Origin: Dama dama
Taxonomy: Eukaryota > Chordata > Mammalia > Artiodactyla > Cervidae
Assembly (NCBI RefSeq): GCF_033118175.1
Contig: NC_083696.1
Coordinates: forward strand, 38,549,001 to 38,613,000
Length of the DNA: 64,000 bases
Direction: 5' to 3'
The position numbers and the translations under genes were made by a program. Positions 1 through 11,787 of the stretch are shown here, in pieces; the stretch's first letter is position 1; each line of letters opens with the position of its first letter. Below the pieces are notes generated by a model. That model saw only the letters and a program-made list of their open reading frames with translations, did no database searches and had not been told where the DNA came from.

Positions 1-14
1 CATAATATATCTTA

Positions 15-219
15 GGGCTTCCCTGAGGGCTCAGAGAGTAAAGAATCTGCCTGGAAAGCAGGAGACCTGGGTTCAATCCCTGGCTTGGCAAGATCCCCTG
101 GAGAAGGGAATGGCTACCCACTCCAGTATTCTTGCCTGGAGAATTCCATGGGCAGAGAAGCCTGGGGGGCTACAGTCCATTGGGTCACAAAGAGTCGGTC
201 AGGACTGAGTGACTAACAC
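15..219 (+). mobile_element. Bov-tA SINE
   Basis: Ruminant SINE made of a tRNA-derived head and a BovB-like tail. The head carries the 'ggcttccc' start and a B-box-like 'gggttcaatccctgg'. The body has the family signature 'ctccagtattcttgcctgg', and the tail reads 'actgagtgactaacac' before a short A/C-rich end. Non-autonomous and non-coding; it was mobilised by LINE enzymes in trans. Confidence 0.93.
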
Positions 220-267
220 GATAATAACAACAACACATTTTAACTCAATGTATTTGTTACACAAGCT

Positions 268-955
268 TTCATTTTTTTAAAATTGAGATATAACTGACCT
301 ATAACATTGTATTAGTTTTGGGTGTACAGCATAAAGATTTGGCTACACGTATACATTGCTAAATGTTACTTTTTAGTTAACATCCACACCATAGGCAGTT
401 AGTTTTTGTGCATGTGTAATGAGAATTTGGGGGGGGGGTCAGGGTAGGGTGGGGTGAACTGGGAGATCAGGACTGACGTGTACACTACCCTGTGTAAAAC
501 AGATCGCTAGTGGGAACCCGCTGTGTAGCACGAGGAGCTCAGCTTGGTGCTCTGTGATGACTTAGGTGGGCAGGATGGGGGCGTGTGGCAGGGAGGGGAT
601 GTGTTTACACATGTAGCCGAGTCACTTTGTTGTACAGCGGAAATTAACACAAAATTGTAAACCAACTGGGTTCTACTTAAGAAAATAGGTTTACTTTCAT
701 AGCATCTTTCAAATATACAATACAATATTATTAACTTTAATCACCATACTGTATATTATAATCCTCAGGACTTATTTACTGTGTAATTGACAATTTGTAC
801 CTTTTGGCCACCTTCGCTTATTTTGCCTCCCCTCCTCCATTTTCCCCGTGTCTCTGGCAACCACCAGTCTGTTTCCCATACATATAAATTCAATCTTTTT
901 TTTTAAATTCCACATATAAGTGTGATCTTATATATAGCTATTTCTTACCAAACTT
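268..955 (-). mobile_element. L1 3' end (older L1M type), antisense, split
   Basis: Antisense L1 3' UTR beginning with 'aaaattgagatataactgac'. The same sequence type recurs at 41.5 kb. The copy is interrupted at about 420-680 by a younger sense L1 end and resumes with the 'tctggcaaccaccagtctg' part of the same 3' UTR. No coding part remains. Confidence 0.75.
420..680 (+). mobile_element. L1 (ruminant type) 3' UTR end, sense
   Basis: Shows the L1 3' UTR landmarks 'gctagtgggaacc', 'ggagctcagcttggtgctc' and 'cactttgttgtacagc', ending in a short A-rich stretch. A G-run at about 429-437 lies near its left end. It sits inside the antisense L1 at 268-955 and is therefore the younger of the two. Strongly 5'-truncated, non-coding. 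Confidence 0.75.
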
Positions 956-1276
956 TTCACTAGATTATAAGTTGCCTGATACAGAGACATTTTCTATTTT
1001 ATTCACTATTATTCTGTGTCCTCTGTCAATGATTAGCATTTAATATATGCCCAATAAGTGTTTGTTGAAAGGATAAATCGATGAATAAAACTTGTTTTTA
1101 CTTAATATAAGGTTGACCTTTCCCCATATTATTCATGATTCTGTTATAACATCTCTTTAAAAGTTTTAATGGTACAAGTTACATACCAAAAACTGTCTGT
1201 ATTTTTAGTATACATCTCAATAAATGTTTGCATATTTGTCATCTATTAGCCTCAGCCTAATCTGTATGCTGAAACA
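956..1276. other. AT-rich intergenic sequence
   Basis: No gene or recognisable young repeat. AT-rich, with several short 'aataaa'-like words that mean nothing without a transcript. Possibly old repeat remains. Confidence 0.5.
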
Positions 1277-3106
1277 GGAGAAGTGAAAAGCAAGGGAGAA
1301 AGGGAAAGGTACATCCAACTAAATGCAGAGTTCCAAAGAACAGCATGGACAGACAAAGAAGACCTTCCTCAATGAACAGTGCTTAAGACCAGAAGAAAAC
1401 AACAGAAGGGTAAAGAGTAGAGATCTCTTCATGAAAATGGAAATATCAAGGGAACATTTTGCCCAAAGATGGGCACAAAAAAAGACAGAAATGGTAGAGA
1501 CCTAATAGACACTGAAGAGATCAAGAAGAGGTGGAAAGAATACATGGAAGAACTGTACAAAAAAGATCTTCATGAACCTGAAAACTATGATGGTGTGGTT
1601 AGTCATCCAGAGGCAGACATTCTGGAGTGCGAAGTCAAGTGGGCCTTAGGAAGCACTGCTGTTAATAAAGCAAGTGGATGTGATGGAATTCCAGCAGAAC
1701 TATTCAAAACCCTAAAAGGTGATGCCATCGAGATGTTGCATTCAATCGTTCAGCAAATCTGGAAGACCCCACAGTGGCCACAGGACTGGAATAGATCAAT
1801 CCTCATCCCAATTCCTAAGAAGGGTAGTACTAAAGAATGTGTTAACCATCGGACAGTTGCACTCATCTCCCATGCTAGTAAGGTCAAGCTTAAAATCTTG
1901 CATGCTAGGCTTCAGCATTATGCAAATCAAGAACTTACAGATGTCCAAGCTGGGTTTAGAAAAAGAGGAACAAGGAGATCAAATTGCCAACATTTGCTGG
2001 ATCATAGAGAAAGCAAGGGAATTCCAGAAAAACATCTACCTTTGTTTCATCAACTATGTTAAAGCCTTTGACTGTGTGGATCATAACAGACTGTGGAAAG
2101 CTCCTAAAGAGATGGGAATACCAGACCAGCTTACCTGTCTCCTGAGAAACCTGTATGTGGGTCAAGAAGCCACAGTTGGAACCCTGTATGGAACAACTGA
2201 TTGGTTCAAGATTGAGAAAGGAGTACGACAGGGCTGTCTGCTGTCACCCTGTTTGTTTGACCTATACACTAGATGCATCATGAGAAATGCCAGGCTGGAT
2301 GAGTTACGAATTGGAATCAAGATAGGCAGGAGAAACATCAACAACCTCAGATACGCAGATGATATCACTCTAATGGTAGAAAGCAAAGAGGAACTAAAGA
2401 GCCTCTTGATGAGGGTGAAGGAGGAGAGTGAAAGAACCAGCTTAAAACTAAATATTTAAAAAACTAAGATCGTGGTATCCGGCCCCAATACTACATGGCA
2501 CATAGAAAGAGAAAAGGTAGAAGTAGTGATAGATTTCTTCTTCTTGGGCTCTGAAATCACTGTGGATGGTGACTACAGCCATGAAATCAGAAGACGATTG
2601 CTTCTTGACAGGAAAGCTGTGACAAACCTAGACAATGTGTTGAAAAGCAGAGACATTACTTTGCTGACAAAGGTCCATATAGTCAAGGCTATGGCCTTCC
2701 CAGTGGTCACGTATGGTTGTGAGAGCTGGACCATAACGAAGTCAAAACAACAAAGAATTGATGCCTTTGAACTGTGGTGCTGGAGAAGACTCCTGAGAGT
2801 CCCTTGGACAGCAAGAAGATCAAACTAGTCAGCCTGAAGGGAAATCAACCCTAAATACTCATTGGAAGGACTGATGCTGAAGCTCCGGTATTTTGGTCAT
2901 TTTATGCGAACCACTGACTCATTGGACAAGTCCCGGATGCTGGGAGAGACTGAGGGCAGAAGGAGAAGAGGGTGTCAGAGGATGAGATGGCTGGATGGAC
3001 ATGAATTTGGACAAACTTCAGGAGATAGTGAAGGACAGGGAGGCCTGGCGTGCTGCAGTCTAGGGGGTCACAAAGAGTCGGACACAATTGGGTGACTGAA
3101 CAACAC
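1277..3106 (+). mobile_element. BovB (RTE LINE) copy 1, 5'-truncated
   Basis: About 1.8 kb of BovB. It covers the region just after the endonuclease domain, the whole reverse-transcriptase (RT) region and the 3' end ('agtcggacacaattgggtgactgaac'-type tail, here ending 'gactgaacaacacc'). The endonuclease domain is missing, as expected for 5' truncation during target-primed reverse transcription. It is more diverged from the other BovB copies in this window than they are from each other, so it is probably the oldest. Confidence 0.92.
1323..3095 (+). pseudogene. Decayed BovB reverse transcriptase (copy 1)
   Basis: Remains of the RTE-type RT that copies BovB RNA into DNA at the target site. Similarity starts near 1323 in one frame, moves frame near 1475, and moves again near 1965 in the segment before the conserved 'FRKGRG' region. 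It then runs through the catalytic YADD box (2352-2363), a stop at 2457-2459 and another at 2826-2828. The last part (2862-3095) is the C-terminal region read into the tail. With at least two frameshifts and two in-frame stops it cannot make enzyme. Its antisense frames, such as 1956-2165 and 2162-2386, are shadows. Confidence 0.88.
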
Positions 3107-3277
3107 CAATAACAATCAGTATTCAGAATGTTCCGTCAGCGTACAGGTGTCCTTAGATCCCTTCCTTTTCAGTATTTCCCTTCAGGTACTTCTATTCTGA
3201 CTTTTAGCACCATAGATTATTTCAGCCTTTTCTTGAACTTTGCATAAGTGGAATAATTTTTTAAAAAGTATTCTTTT

Positions 3278-3389
3278 GGGGACTTCCCTGGTGGTCAAGT
3301 GGTTAAGACTCTGTGCTTCCACTGAAGGGGCAATGGGTTCGATCCCTGGTTGGGCAATTAAGATCCCACATGCCTTGCAGTGTGGCCAA
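3278..3389 (+). mobile_element. CHR-type tRNA-Glu SINE
   Basis: Signature 'ggacttccctggtggtcaag' and B-box-like 'gggttcgatccctgg'. Flanked by a 14-bp TSD with one mismatch: 'aaaagtattctttt' (3264-3277) and 'aaaagtactctttt' (3390-3403). It lies inside the antisense L1M. Confidence 0.9.
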
Positions 3390-4555
3390 AAAAGTACTCT
3401 TTTGAATCTGCATTTCATTCAACATAATTTTATTAAAAGATTCATCCACTTATCAATGGTCCATTCCTTTTTTTGTTGCCACATAGTATTTTGCTATATA
3501 AATACACCATAATTTATCCATTATTTTGTTGACAGACCCTTGGGTTACTTCCGTTGTTTAGCTATTATGATTAAGGCAGCTGTGAACATTCTTGTATAAG
3601 TCTCTTTGTGCCAATATGTTTTCATTTCTCTTGAGTACTGAGGCATGAATCATGGGATATGTATATTTAGTTTTACTAGCCAAGGTTTAAGCAATTGATA
3701 CTCCCACCAGGGGTGTATGAGAGTCAATTTCTTTCACTAACAATGGGCATTCTCGGTCTTTTTAATTTAACCATTTTGGTGGATATATGCTGATATAACC
3801 GTGGTTTAAATGTGTCTGTACCTGATGAGTAATGATGTTGAGCATCTTTCATATATGCTTACTAGCTGTTGGATAGACTCTTTTAAGAAATGCTAATTTC
3901 ACAAAATGATGTCTTTTGATGAATAGAAGATTTTAACTACAATAAAGTCCAATTTATCACTTCTTTTTCTTCTCTGGTTAAAGCTTTTGGTATCCTACTT
4001 AAGGAACTTTTACCTACCATAAACTCAGGAGGCTATTTGTTTATGTCTTCTTCTGGAAGCTTGATAATTTTACCTGGACCTTTAGAGCTATGATCCCCTA
4101 GAAACTAATTTTGTCTATGATGTGAGCTAGAGTTTGAAGTTCATTCTCCCATACAGATATTCTAACACCATTCATTGAAAAAATCATTCTTTCCCCCAAT
4201 GAATTTTACTGATGCCTCTGTTGGTTGTGTCTGTGTAAATCTATTTCTGGACTCTAGTTTCTGTTTCGTTGGTCTACTGGTCTACCTTTGCACCACTACA
4301 GCACTGCCTTTAATAGTCACAAAGTTTTGCTTTTCCCATTTCTAGATATTTAGTTTGTTACCAAACTTTCTCTGGTAAAAACATGAATGTCTCTAGAAAT
4401 AAGTTTTCTGCAAATCCATGAATTTTTCCTAGAGTAAATTACAGAACTAGAGTTGTTGAATCTAAGGAATGTACATTTTTTAAAGTGTTTTCTATGTATT
4501 TTAAAAGTGCTATCCAGCAATATGTCAAGTTAAGCTCTGACCAGTATTACACCAG

Positions 4556-4816
4556 CTGCTGCTGCTAAGTCACTTCAGTCATGTCTGACTCTGTGCAACC
4601 CCATAGACGGCAGCCCACCAGGCTCCTCCATCCCTGGGATTCTCCAGGCAAGAATACTGGAGTGGGTTGTCATTTCTTTCTCCAATTCATGCATGTATGC
4701 TAAGTCACTTCAGTCGTGTCCGACTCTGTGAGACCCCATGGACAGCAGCCCACCAGCCTCCTCTGTCCACAGGATTCTCTAGGCAAGAATACTGGAGTGG
4801 GTTGCCATTTCCTTCT
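4556..4816 (-). mobile_element. Bov-A2 SINE (dimeric), antisense
   Basis: Two BovB-tail-like monomers in tandem, each with 'aagaatactggagtgggttg', joined by a short linker near 4690. A perfect 15-bp TSD, 'ccagtattacaccag', lies at 4541-4555 and 4817-4831. This is one of the clearest insertions in the window. It interrupts the antisense L1M. Confidence 0.95.
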
Positions 4817-5705
4817 CCAGTATTACACCAGAATGCACCTTTATACTAATGTTCATACATTTCTTAAATTATCTGTCAGTTTATAGTTAGACTGAGACCA
4901 AAACTTTTCTCAGATTTTTTTTTGTTTTTGTTTGATTTGGTTTATTTGTTTGTTGAACAAAGGGAGGATTTAAAAAAAAATTCAAAGCCCATTTGGTTTC
5001 TGCTTTTGTAAATTATGCATACCTGTATCTTTTCTATCTTCCACTTGAATGTTTACCTCTGTATGTGTTAGAAAGTATTTTTTGAACATTTATTATATTA
5101 ATATTTGTTTGTCATATTTGTTGAAAATATTTTCTAGTTTTTAAAAATATTTTTGGGTAATTCTTTAACTTACAGGGTAAGTTTTTGCTTTCTATTTTCC
5201 CCACTTAATTAATATTTTCATTATAAATTTGTAGTATCTATTTATAAAATTCTTTTTCATACTGAATGATCTAGCTACATACTTTTTTCTATGGATTTTA
5301 GGATTTCATGAAAATTTTTAAGAAATTATAAATCTTTTCTGAGTTCAAATTTACTGGCATAACATTTCATATTATTATTGCTTCATACTGTAGAAAGATC
5401 TCTATTTTACCTAGATTTCCACTCTTTCATTTCTGGTTGCTTATTTTATAGTCTCTATTTTTTCTGTCAGTCTGATAACTTTTTTTCTATTTCATCTTTT
5501 CAAAGAACCAGCTTTTCTTATATTCTTTTTGCTTCTTTAATTATTTTCCTGGCTTATCTTTATTATTTTCCTTCTACTGCCTTAGGATGTATACTTACCC
5601 TTTTCAATTCCTTTTATTTTTCATTTTCAGTATTCTTAATCATATCATTTGCCATATAAAGTAACTTTCACTCTTTTGCCATTAAAGTAACATTTACAGG
5701 CTCTA

Positions 5706-6345
5706 ATCACAAGAAACTGTGGAAAATTCTGAAAGAGATGGGAATACCAGACCACCTGACCTGCCTCTTGAGAAATCTGTATGCAGGTCAGGAAGCAACA
5801 GTTAGAACTGGACATGGAACAACAAACTAGTTCCAAATAGGAAAAGGAGTATGTTAAGGCTGTATATTGTCACCCTGCTTATGTAACTTATATGCAGAGT
5901 ACATCATGAGAAACGCTGGGCTGGAGGAAGCACAAGCTGGAATCAAGATTGCTGGGAGAAATATCAATAACCTCAGATATGCAGATGACACCACCTTTAT
6001 GGCAGAAAGTGAAGAGGAACTAAAAAGCCTCTTGATGAAAGTGAAAGAAGAGAGTGAAAAAGTTGGTTTAAAGCTCAACATTCAGAAAACTAAGATCATG
6101 GCATCCGGTCCCATCACTTCATGGGAAATAGATGGGGAGACAGTGGAAACAGTGGCAGACTTTTTTTGGGCTCCAAAATCAGTGTAGATCATGATTGCAG
6201 CCATGAAATTAAAAGACACTTACTCCTTGGAAGGAAAGTTATGACCAACCTAGATAGCATATTAAAAAGCAGAGACATTACTTTGCCAACAAAGGTCTGT
6301 CTAGTCAAGGCTATGGTTTTTCCTGTGGTCATGTATGGATGTTAG
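5706..6345 (+). pseudogene. Decayed BovB reverse transcriptase (copy 2)
   Basis: The RT palm keeps the catalytic YADD box (5978-5989). The frame is open from about 5867 to a stop near 6187, where a frameshift in 'tttttttggg' moves the reading frame. The second part runs from about 6121 to 6345, and the in-frame sequence ends at a stop. Everything upstream of the palm is lost. Not functional. Confidence 0.85.
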
Positions 6346-6756
6346 AGTTGGACTATAAAGAAAACTGAGCACTGAAGAATTGATGCTCTTGAACTGTGGT
6401 GTTGGAGAAGACTCTTGAGAGTCCCTTGGACTGCAAGGAGATCCAACCAGTCCATCCTAAGGGAGATCAGTCCTGGGTGTTCATTGGAAGGACTGATATT
6501 GAAGCTGAAACTCCAATACTTTGGCCACCTGATGTGAAGAACTGACTCATTGGAAAAGACCCTGATGCTGGGAAAGATTGAGGGCAGGAGGAAAAGGGGA
6601 TGACAGAGGATGAGATGGCTGGATGGCATCACCGACTCAAAGGACATGAGTTTGGGTAGGCTCCAGGAGTTGGTGATGGACAGGGAAGCCTGGCATGCTG
6701 CAGTCCATGGGGTCACAACGAGTTGGGTATGACTGAATGACTGAACTGAACTGAGC
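5706..6756 (+). mobile_element. BovB (RTE LINE) copy 2, 5'-truncated
   Basis: The 3' kilobase of BovB, starting inside the RT domain and ending in the family tail 'gactgaactgaactgagctg'. Its left end abuts the antisense L1M, so it inserted there or at its border. I could not find a convincing TSD. Confidence 0.92.
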
Positions 6757-7616
6757 TGAATGATTGGGATGTGAACATCTCTCTTTTGGAAAAAATAAAT
6801 AATTATTTATTTAGCTGTGTATCAAAATAATTAATTTTTTAATATTTCAGATTAAGGATGAAAGTATCAAAGTTACCTGCTCTCTTCAGATTACTTATAT
6901 ACATATTTAGAGATGACTTGGTGAGATGCAGGTAGTTCGTATTCTACTCCGCCCCTCCACATGCTGCTCCTGTCCCCTCCCAACTTTCGCTCACTATCTT
7001 TAATATTTGTCCTTGTCCTAATGAATAAAACTACCAGAGATACACAAATCATGTGTGGATGAAAGTGTCACTTGCCATATCAGTAAACAAAGAATGTTAT
7101 GTCCATCAGACCATCAGCCACTGCAGCTGCCCCCTCTTCCCACCCTCCTCCACTGTGCACCAGGAGGGAATTCAGGTGGAGAAAAGCAGGATACTGGCCC
7201 TACATAGTTAAGGTGCATATCAAAGGAATGATTTCAATGAGTCCAGACTCTTGCATCTTCCTGTACAAAGAAAAGTGTTAAATTCATTAATGTAAGATGT
7301 CTTTTTTCTTTAATTAACAGTAATCTTTTGACGTTCCAACTACTTGGTTTTTGTTGCAAAAACTCCTGTATATCCTGGCTCCTCCCTTATCTTCAGAACA
7401 GACTCTCAGAGCTAAAAGGCTGTCTTCAGGGAATAAGTCCTTAGCCAGTTTGCTGAATAAAGCATCATTCTCAACTTTTAGGTTGTGCATTGTTTTTCAG
7501 TGGACACATGTCAATATTTCTCAGCACTACTCATGTAAAAAAAATTTGTTTCTTTGCTGTTGTGCAAAATAATTGCATATCATTTACAGTTCAAGCTAGG
7601 GATGTTTTGTTTGCTT
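6757..7616. other. Intergenic sequence, nothing recognised
   Basis: AT-rich on the left (6780-6850), mixed after 6930. The 60-75 codon frames here show no family I know. No exon can be supported. Confidence 0.45.
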
Positions 7617-7742
7617 TTTTGTCTGTTTGTTTTTTGACTGCACTATGTGGCATATGGGATCATAGTTCCTTGACCAGGTATCAAACCCACACCCCTGCGT
7701 TGGAGGCACAGAGTCTTAACCATGGTACCACCAGGGAAGTCC
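7617..7742 (-). mobile_element. CHR-type SINE, antisense
   Basis: Reads 'gactgcactatgtggcatat' and 'accaccagggaagtcc' on the + strand, so it is antisense. A short possible TSD, 'tgtttgct', flanks it. Confidence 0.85.
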
Positions 7743-8216
7743 TGTTTGCTCTGTTTTACCTGATTTCCATTTCCACAGACTAGCTAGGCCTGACCATCAC
7801 AGAGGAGAGTGGGAGCTCTCTGGAGAATGTAGACATGCAGTGCACAATGTTAGTGGTTGAAGGGATCCTAACTTTCATCCCCTCCAATCTCTTCAATTTA
7901 GAAGTGCACAGCTAAAGTCCAGAGAAGATAAGGGATGTGGCCATGGTCACGGGTACTGGTGAAGGAAACGAAAAGGGAGTGTTGACTGTTTATCCCTCCG
8001 GATGTTTCCATCATCTGCTGACTGGGAGTTGAAAGTGAGCCTGCTAATGTCCTAGTTTAGGGAGCTTTAATATAAATATGCACAGCAGAATAAATAATGA
8101 ATATTGTTTTCTTTGCTGGAAGTAAACTGTGATGTAAGGGAGGGCCAGGAAGAGGTCATGGCCCCTGTGAAGGGCTGAGTTTGAAGGAAAGCAAATGAAC
8201 GTATGTGTTCTTGGGT
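7743..8216. other. Intergenic sequence with possible old MIR-like part
   Basis: No gene seen. About 7850-7960 ('agtgcacagctaaagtccag' followed by 'gtggccatggtcac') resembles an old mammalian SINE in antisense, too eroded to classify. Confidence 0.35.
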
Positions 8217-8530
8217 TCTAATTTTCTTTGTTGGTGGATAATTGCTTTACAATGCTGTGTTTCTGCTGTACAATAAAGTGAATCAGCTATATGTATAATC
8301 TCTGAGTTTGCCGCACCCTCCTCTGCCACCCACCCCTGTACCCACATGTCCATCTCTCTATCTGTGTCTCTATTCTTGCCCTGCACATAGGTTCATTCGT
8401 ACCATTTCTCTGGATTCCACATGTAAGCAATATTATATGATGTTTTTTTCTTTCTGACTTACTTTACTCAGTATGACAGACTCTAGGTCCACCTTCATCT
8501 CTAAAAATGACCCAACTGGGTTCTCATTTT
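8217..8530 (-). mobile_element. L1 (ruminant type) 3' UTR, antisense
   Basis: Antisense L1 3' end: 'tttctgctgtacaataaagt', 'ttcttgccctgcacatagg', 'ttctttctgacttactttac' and 'tatgacagactctagg' in the order expected for a reversed 3' UTR. Compare 39.6-40.4 kb. Non-coding, 5'-truncated. Confidence 0.85.
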
Positions 8531-9899
8531 TGCATCAGACTAGTGCTGAGAAGAATGGGGACGATTTCCAAGAGCAAAGGAAGAGAAACTGGCTCTATGC
8601 CAATTCATTGGGCCAAATGGAATTCGGAGAGCATGATGTATTTTTGAAAATGCTTGGCAGGTGGTTATTGAAGATCTCCTGGGATGCTAGTCAATCTAGG
8701 CTCAAAAGCCTGTTTAGATCTGTCTGGTCAAGATGATAAAGATGGTTAATGACTATTTGCTCCTCCACGAGTGACTGTCTGAAAGGTATTATCATTCCCT
8801 GAAAGATTTGTGAGGCTTTCTGTGCTGATGCTACAGGACCTGCATAAACTTGGTTGTTGATGCCAGGCCAAGTTTGCATACATAGACAAATCTTAAAAAG
8901 CTATCTTCCTGCCTGCAAGAAAAATGACTTTTGACATGTTTCCCAAAAGCTAAAGTTTGTTTGCTTATCTAGGACTTAAAATCAAGACTTTTTCCTCCCG
9001 TGGGGCAGCTGACTAAGGGTGTTCATGGAAGTGAATTGGTTAGTTCCGTGTAGTCCAGCAAAATATGGACTTAAGAAAAATATGAGTTCTTGGCCTTAAG
9101 AAGAACAGTATCAGATGTTTGCAGATCTCAAGACAACTCTCCCTTTTGGGTGAATAGAGGGAAACCTGTAATCTCCCTTTTGGGTGAATAGAGGGAAACC
9201 TGTAATCTCTTAGTTTCCATATATGCGTCACCAATTCAAGATACGCTGTGTGGCAAGAGAGGTTCTGGCCCAGGTTGGGAGACGCTGAGCCCATCTCTCG
9301 ATGACAGTGACATCAGCACCAGCAAAAGTAGAGAACAGGTAGCTCCCCAAAGAAAAGAAGAGCTGCTGAGCAGGTAGAAACAGCCCATGTCTCCCTGAAA
9401 AGTAAGGGAAGAAACTCTCTTTTGGATGTCTCAGAAGAGAGAGCATGCTTAATGTGAAATGAGAGTGGCATGGGAGAAACAGCAATGGAGTGGGAATTTG
9501 GGGACACAGATCCACCATTCCTGACTCCCCGAGACATTCAGGGAAAGTGGGGGCCCTATGCCTATGCTTGGAGGCTCTGTGATTTTATCTCCTTGGTTTA
9601 TCTGCTGAACTGCCCTGAGGTTCAGAGAAAGAAATGGATGTGAGAGTGTTTTGCAGACTTCAAAGCACTTGTGAAAGCAGAGACCCATACCAAGAGCATC
9701 AGACAGCAACATACAAAGCTTGACACATGAATTGACAGGCTCACAAATCCAAGCTCACAGTGAACAGTTTTGTGCCATAGGGTGAAGAAAACCACATAAA
9801 ATATCCCTAGAGATGGTATATCAACTACTTTGAAACTGGAGGCTTAATATTGTCGCTGTGTTGGGCTCATTCCATATTTTTCCTTCCCAGGAATCTAAC
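8531..9899. other. Mostly unique intergenic sequence
   Basis: About 1.4 kb with no young mobile element apart from the small tandem duplication at 9138-9205. Overlapping antisense frames of 74-96 codons (9040-9712) have no recognisable domain, and the duplication cuts into them, so I do not call a gene. Confidence 0.45.
9138..9205. repeat. Perfect 34-bp tandem duplication
   Basis: The 34-base unit at 9138-9171, starting 'tctcccttttgggtgaatag', is repeated without a mismatch at 9172-9205. 'tct' then starts a third copy that is not completed. The identity suggests a recent replication-slippage event or a copy-number polymorphism. Confidence 0.97.
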
Positions 9900-9909
9900 T
9901 CCTTGCTCA

Positions 9910-10174
9910 GGGATTTCTCTGGTGGTCCAGTGGCTAAGACTCAACACTCTCAATGCCAGGGACCCAGGTTCAACCCCTGGTCAGGAAACTAGATCCCACA
10001 TGTCACAACTAAGAGTCTGCACACTGCAACTAAAGATCCTACAAACTGCAATGAAGATAGAAGCTCAGCATGCTGCAACTAAGACCCGATGCAGCCAAAA
10101 CAAAAACAAACAAAAAAAACTCTCTTCAAAAAAAATTTTTAAATTAAATTTAAAAAAAACCTTAAAAAAACAAT
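9910..10174 (+). mobile_element. CHR-type SINE, long form
   Basis: tRNA-Glu-like head ('tctctggtggtccagtggc'), a 'cacaactaagagtctgcac' body typical of the long CHR form, and a long A-rich tail. TSD of 10 bp with one mismatch: 'tccttgctca' (9900-9909) and 'tctttgctca' (10175-10184). Confidence 0.9.
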
Positions 10175-10385
10175 TCTTTGCTCAACTCTGGGACTCTTTG
10201 GAATGGACTGCTACTGTATTGTATATCAGATACCATATTTAATCCTTGATGGCAAGGAGAAAGTGACTTGTCCAAGTATGATAGTTGCTCCTTTGTCTCT
10301 TTGCCTTCTGAATGATATCATGCTTTCCAGATTACTTCTAGCATCTTATTTTGCAAAAGTGCTTTTAAAACAATCTTTTAGAAAA

Positions 10386-10681
10386 TTTTTATTTATTTAT
10401 TTATTTTTGGTTTGCTTGGTCTGTTGCTGCTTGGGCTTTTTTCTAGTTGCAATGCTCTGGCTTCTCTTATGGAGAACGGGTTCTAGGGTGCAAGGGCTTC
10501 AGTAGTTGCAGCACGAGAGCTCAATAACTGCAGCTGCTGGACTCTAGAGCACAGACTCAATAGCTGTGGCGCATGGGCTTAGCTGTTCTGTGGCAAGTGG
10601 GATCTTCCCAAACCAGGGATTGAACCTGTGTCTCCTGCATTGGCAAGTGGATTCTTTACCACTGAGCCACCAGTGAAACCC
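10386..10681 (-). mobile_element. CHR-type SINE, long form, antisense
   Basis: Begins with the reversed tail ('tttatttatttatttatttt') and ends with the reversed head 'accactgagccaccagtgaa'. The body includes 'gttgcagcacgagagctc'. The 100-codon frame at 10203-10505 only reads through it. Confidence 0.85.
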
Positions 10682-11530
10682 ATTTTCAAACATTCTTGAG
10701 TGATTTCTTTCAGCAGCATTCTGAGGTGTGTCCCTGGGATTCTTTGAGGACCTCAGAGTTGAAGAATTTAGCCACAGGACAGCTGAGGCTATGCCTACAG
10801 ACCTTGCAAATAAGGGGCCACAAGAGGGAGACCAGGGCTTTATTGCAGAACTGCTGATGTGGCCACTTTCTCTTCCCCTAAACTTCCTGTCAGATTTATG
10901 GCAATTATTATAAAAGAGCACTCGAGAGAGAAGTATTTTAAAGTAATATTTTAACATAGTTACTGAAAATTCAGATAAGCTCCAGGGGGATGACTGGTTG
11001 GGGAGCCTATTATAGCAAGTCAGCAAAAATATCTCGTAAATGATACAGTATGGCTAGCTTAACATGATCCATGGAGACACAGGGTTTGGCATGAATCATA
11101 TATATTACAGCCTCCTCCATGGGGATTCAATTACCTATAGGGCCTTATTATAATGTGACTTTACAGAGCTATGATCTTAAGATATAGCAGAATACTTTAT
11201 CATAAAGGACTGCCCAGTCATGATTCAGAAGTGGTGTCAGAATCATTTGCAATGGCAAGACCATCAGAGAGCATGAGAGGCCAGAATGTGAGGATGAAAA
11301 AAAGCCCTGAGCAAATAGGAAAGCAAGTCAAAGCCTGATTCCAGAGGTCAGAGGGGAGCAGTAGGTCAGGCGCTAGGGAGGTGGCAGATGAGAAGAGAAG
11401 ACATGGACACTGAGAAGCCCCAGCGGTCAGGCATGCGGAGGGATAGCCATGAAACCAGGGGAGTGAGGCAAGGCAAGTCAGAGGGAAAGGGCAGCATTGT
11501 CACGGCACACTGGGGCCTGTTTCGTGTGTT
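10682..11530. other. Unique intergenic sequence
   Basis: No repeat or gene recognised. The 160-codon antisense frame at 10544-11026 begins inside the SINE on its right reading and has no known domain. Not supported as a gene. Confidence 0.45.
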
Positions 11531-11760
11531 TGTGTGCTCAGTTGGATCCAAGTCTTTGCCACCCTATGGACTGTAGCCTGCCAGACTCCTCTGTCCATGG
11601 GATTTTCCAGGCAAGAATACTATAGTAGGTTGCCATTTCCTCCTCCAGGGGATCTTCCCTACCCTGGGATGGAAACCCTGTCTCCTGTATCTCCTGCAAT
11701 GCAGGTGGATTTTTTTTTTTTTTTTTTTTTTTTTAACCATTGAGCCACTGGGGAAGCCCC
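11531..11760 (-). mobile_element. Bov-tA SINE, antisense, with internal T-run
   Basis: Signature 'ctgtccatgggattttccag' and the reversed head 'agccactggggaagcccc'. A run of 25 T (about 11710-11734) has expanded inside the tRNA-like head, between 'gcaggtggat' and 'aaccattgagcc'. This will be a length-variable and sequencing-error-prone site. Confidence 0.9.
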
Positions 11761-11787
11761 AGTGGGGTCTAGCTCCATCCCAACTTG

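Larger units (their letters stand above)
3195..5705 (-). mobile_element. L1M, antisense, split by two SINEs
   Basis: Long antisense copy of an old L1. The left part (3195-4540) is 3' UTR, with the typical antisense 'ttcattcaacataat' and 'ttggtctactggtctac' landmarks. The right part (4832-5705) is ORF2, seen as 'tttcaaagaaccagc' in antisense. It is interrupted by a CHR SINE (3278-3389) and a Bov-A2 (4556-4816), and its right end abuts BovB copy 2. No intact frame survives; the AT-rich sense-strand frame at 5378-5659 is a by-product. Confidence 0.75.

Noticed and set aside
3278..3389. tRNA-Glu gene suggested by B-box-like words here and in many other places
   Set aside because: The words belong to tRNA-derived SINEs with A-rich tails and TSDs. 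The acceptor stem and anticodon arm cannot be paired as in a real tRNA gene.
10544..11026. 160-codon antisense frame
   Set aside because: Its C-terminal part is read from a CHR SINE and the rest has no known domain.
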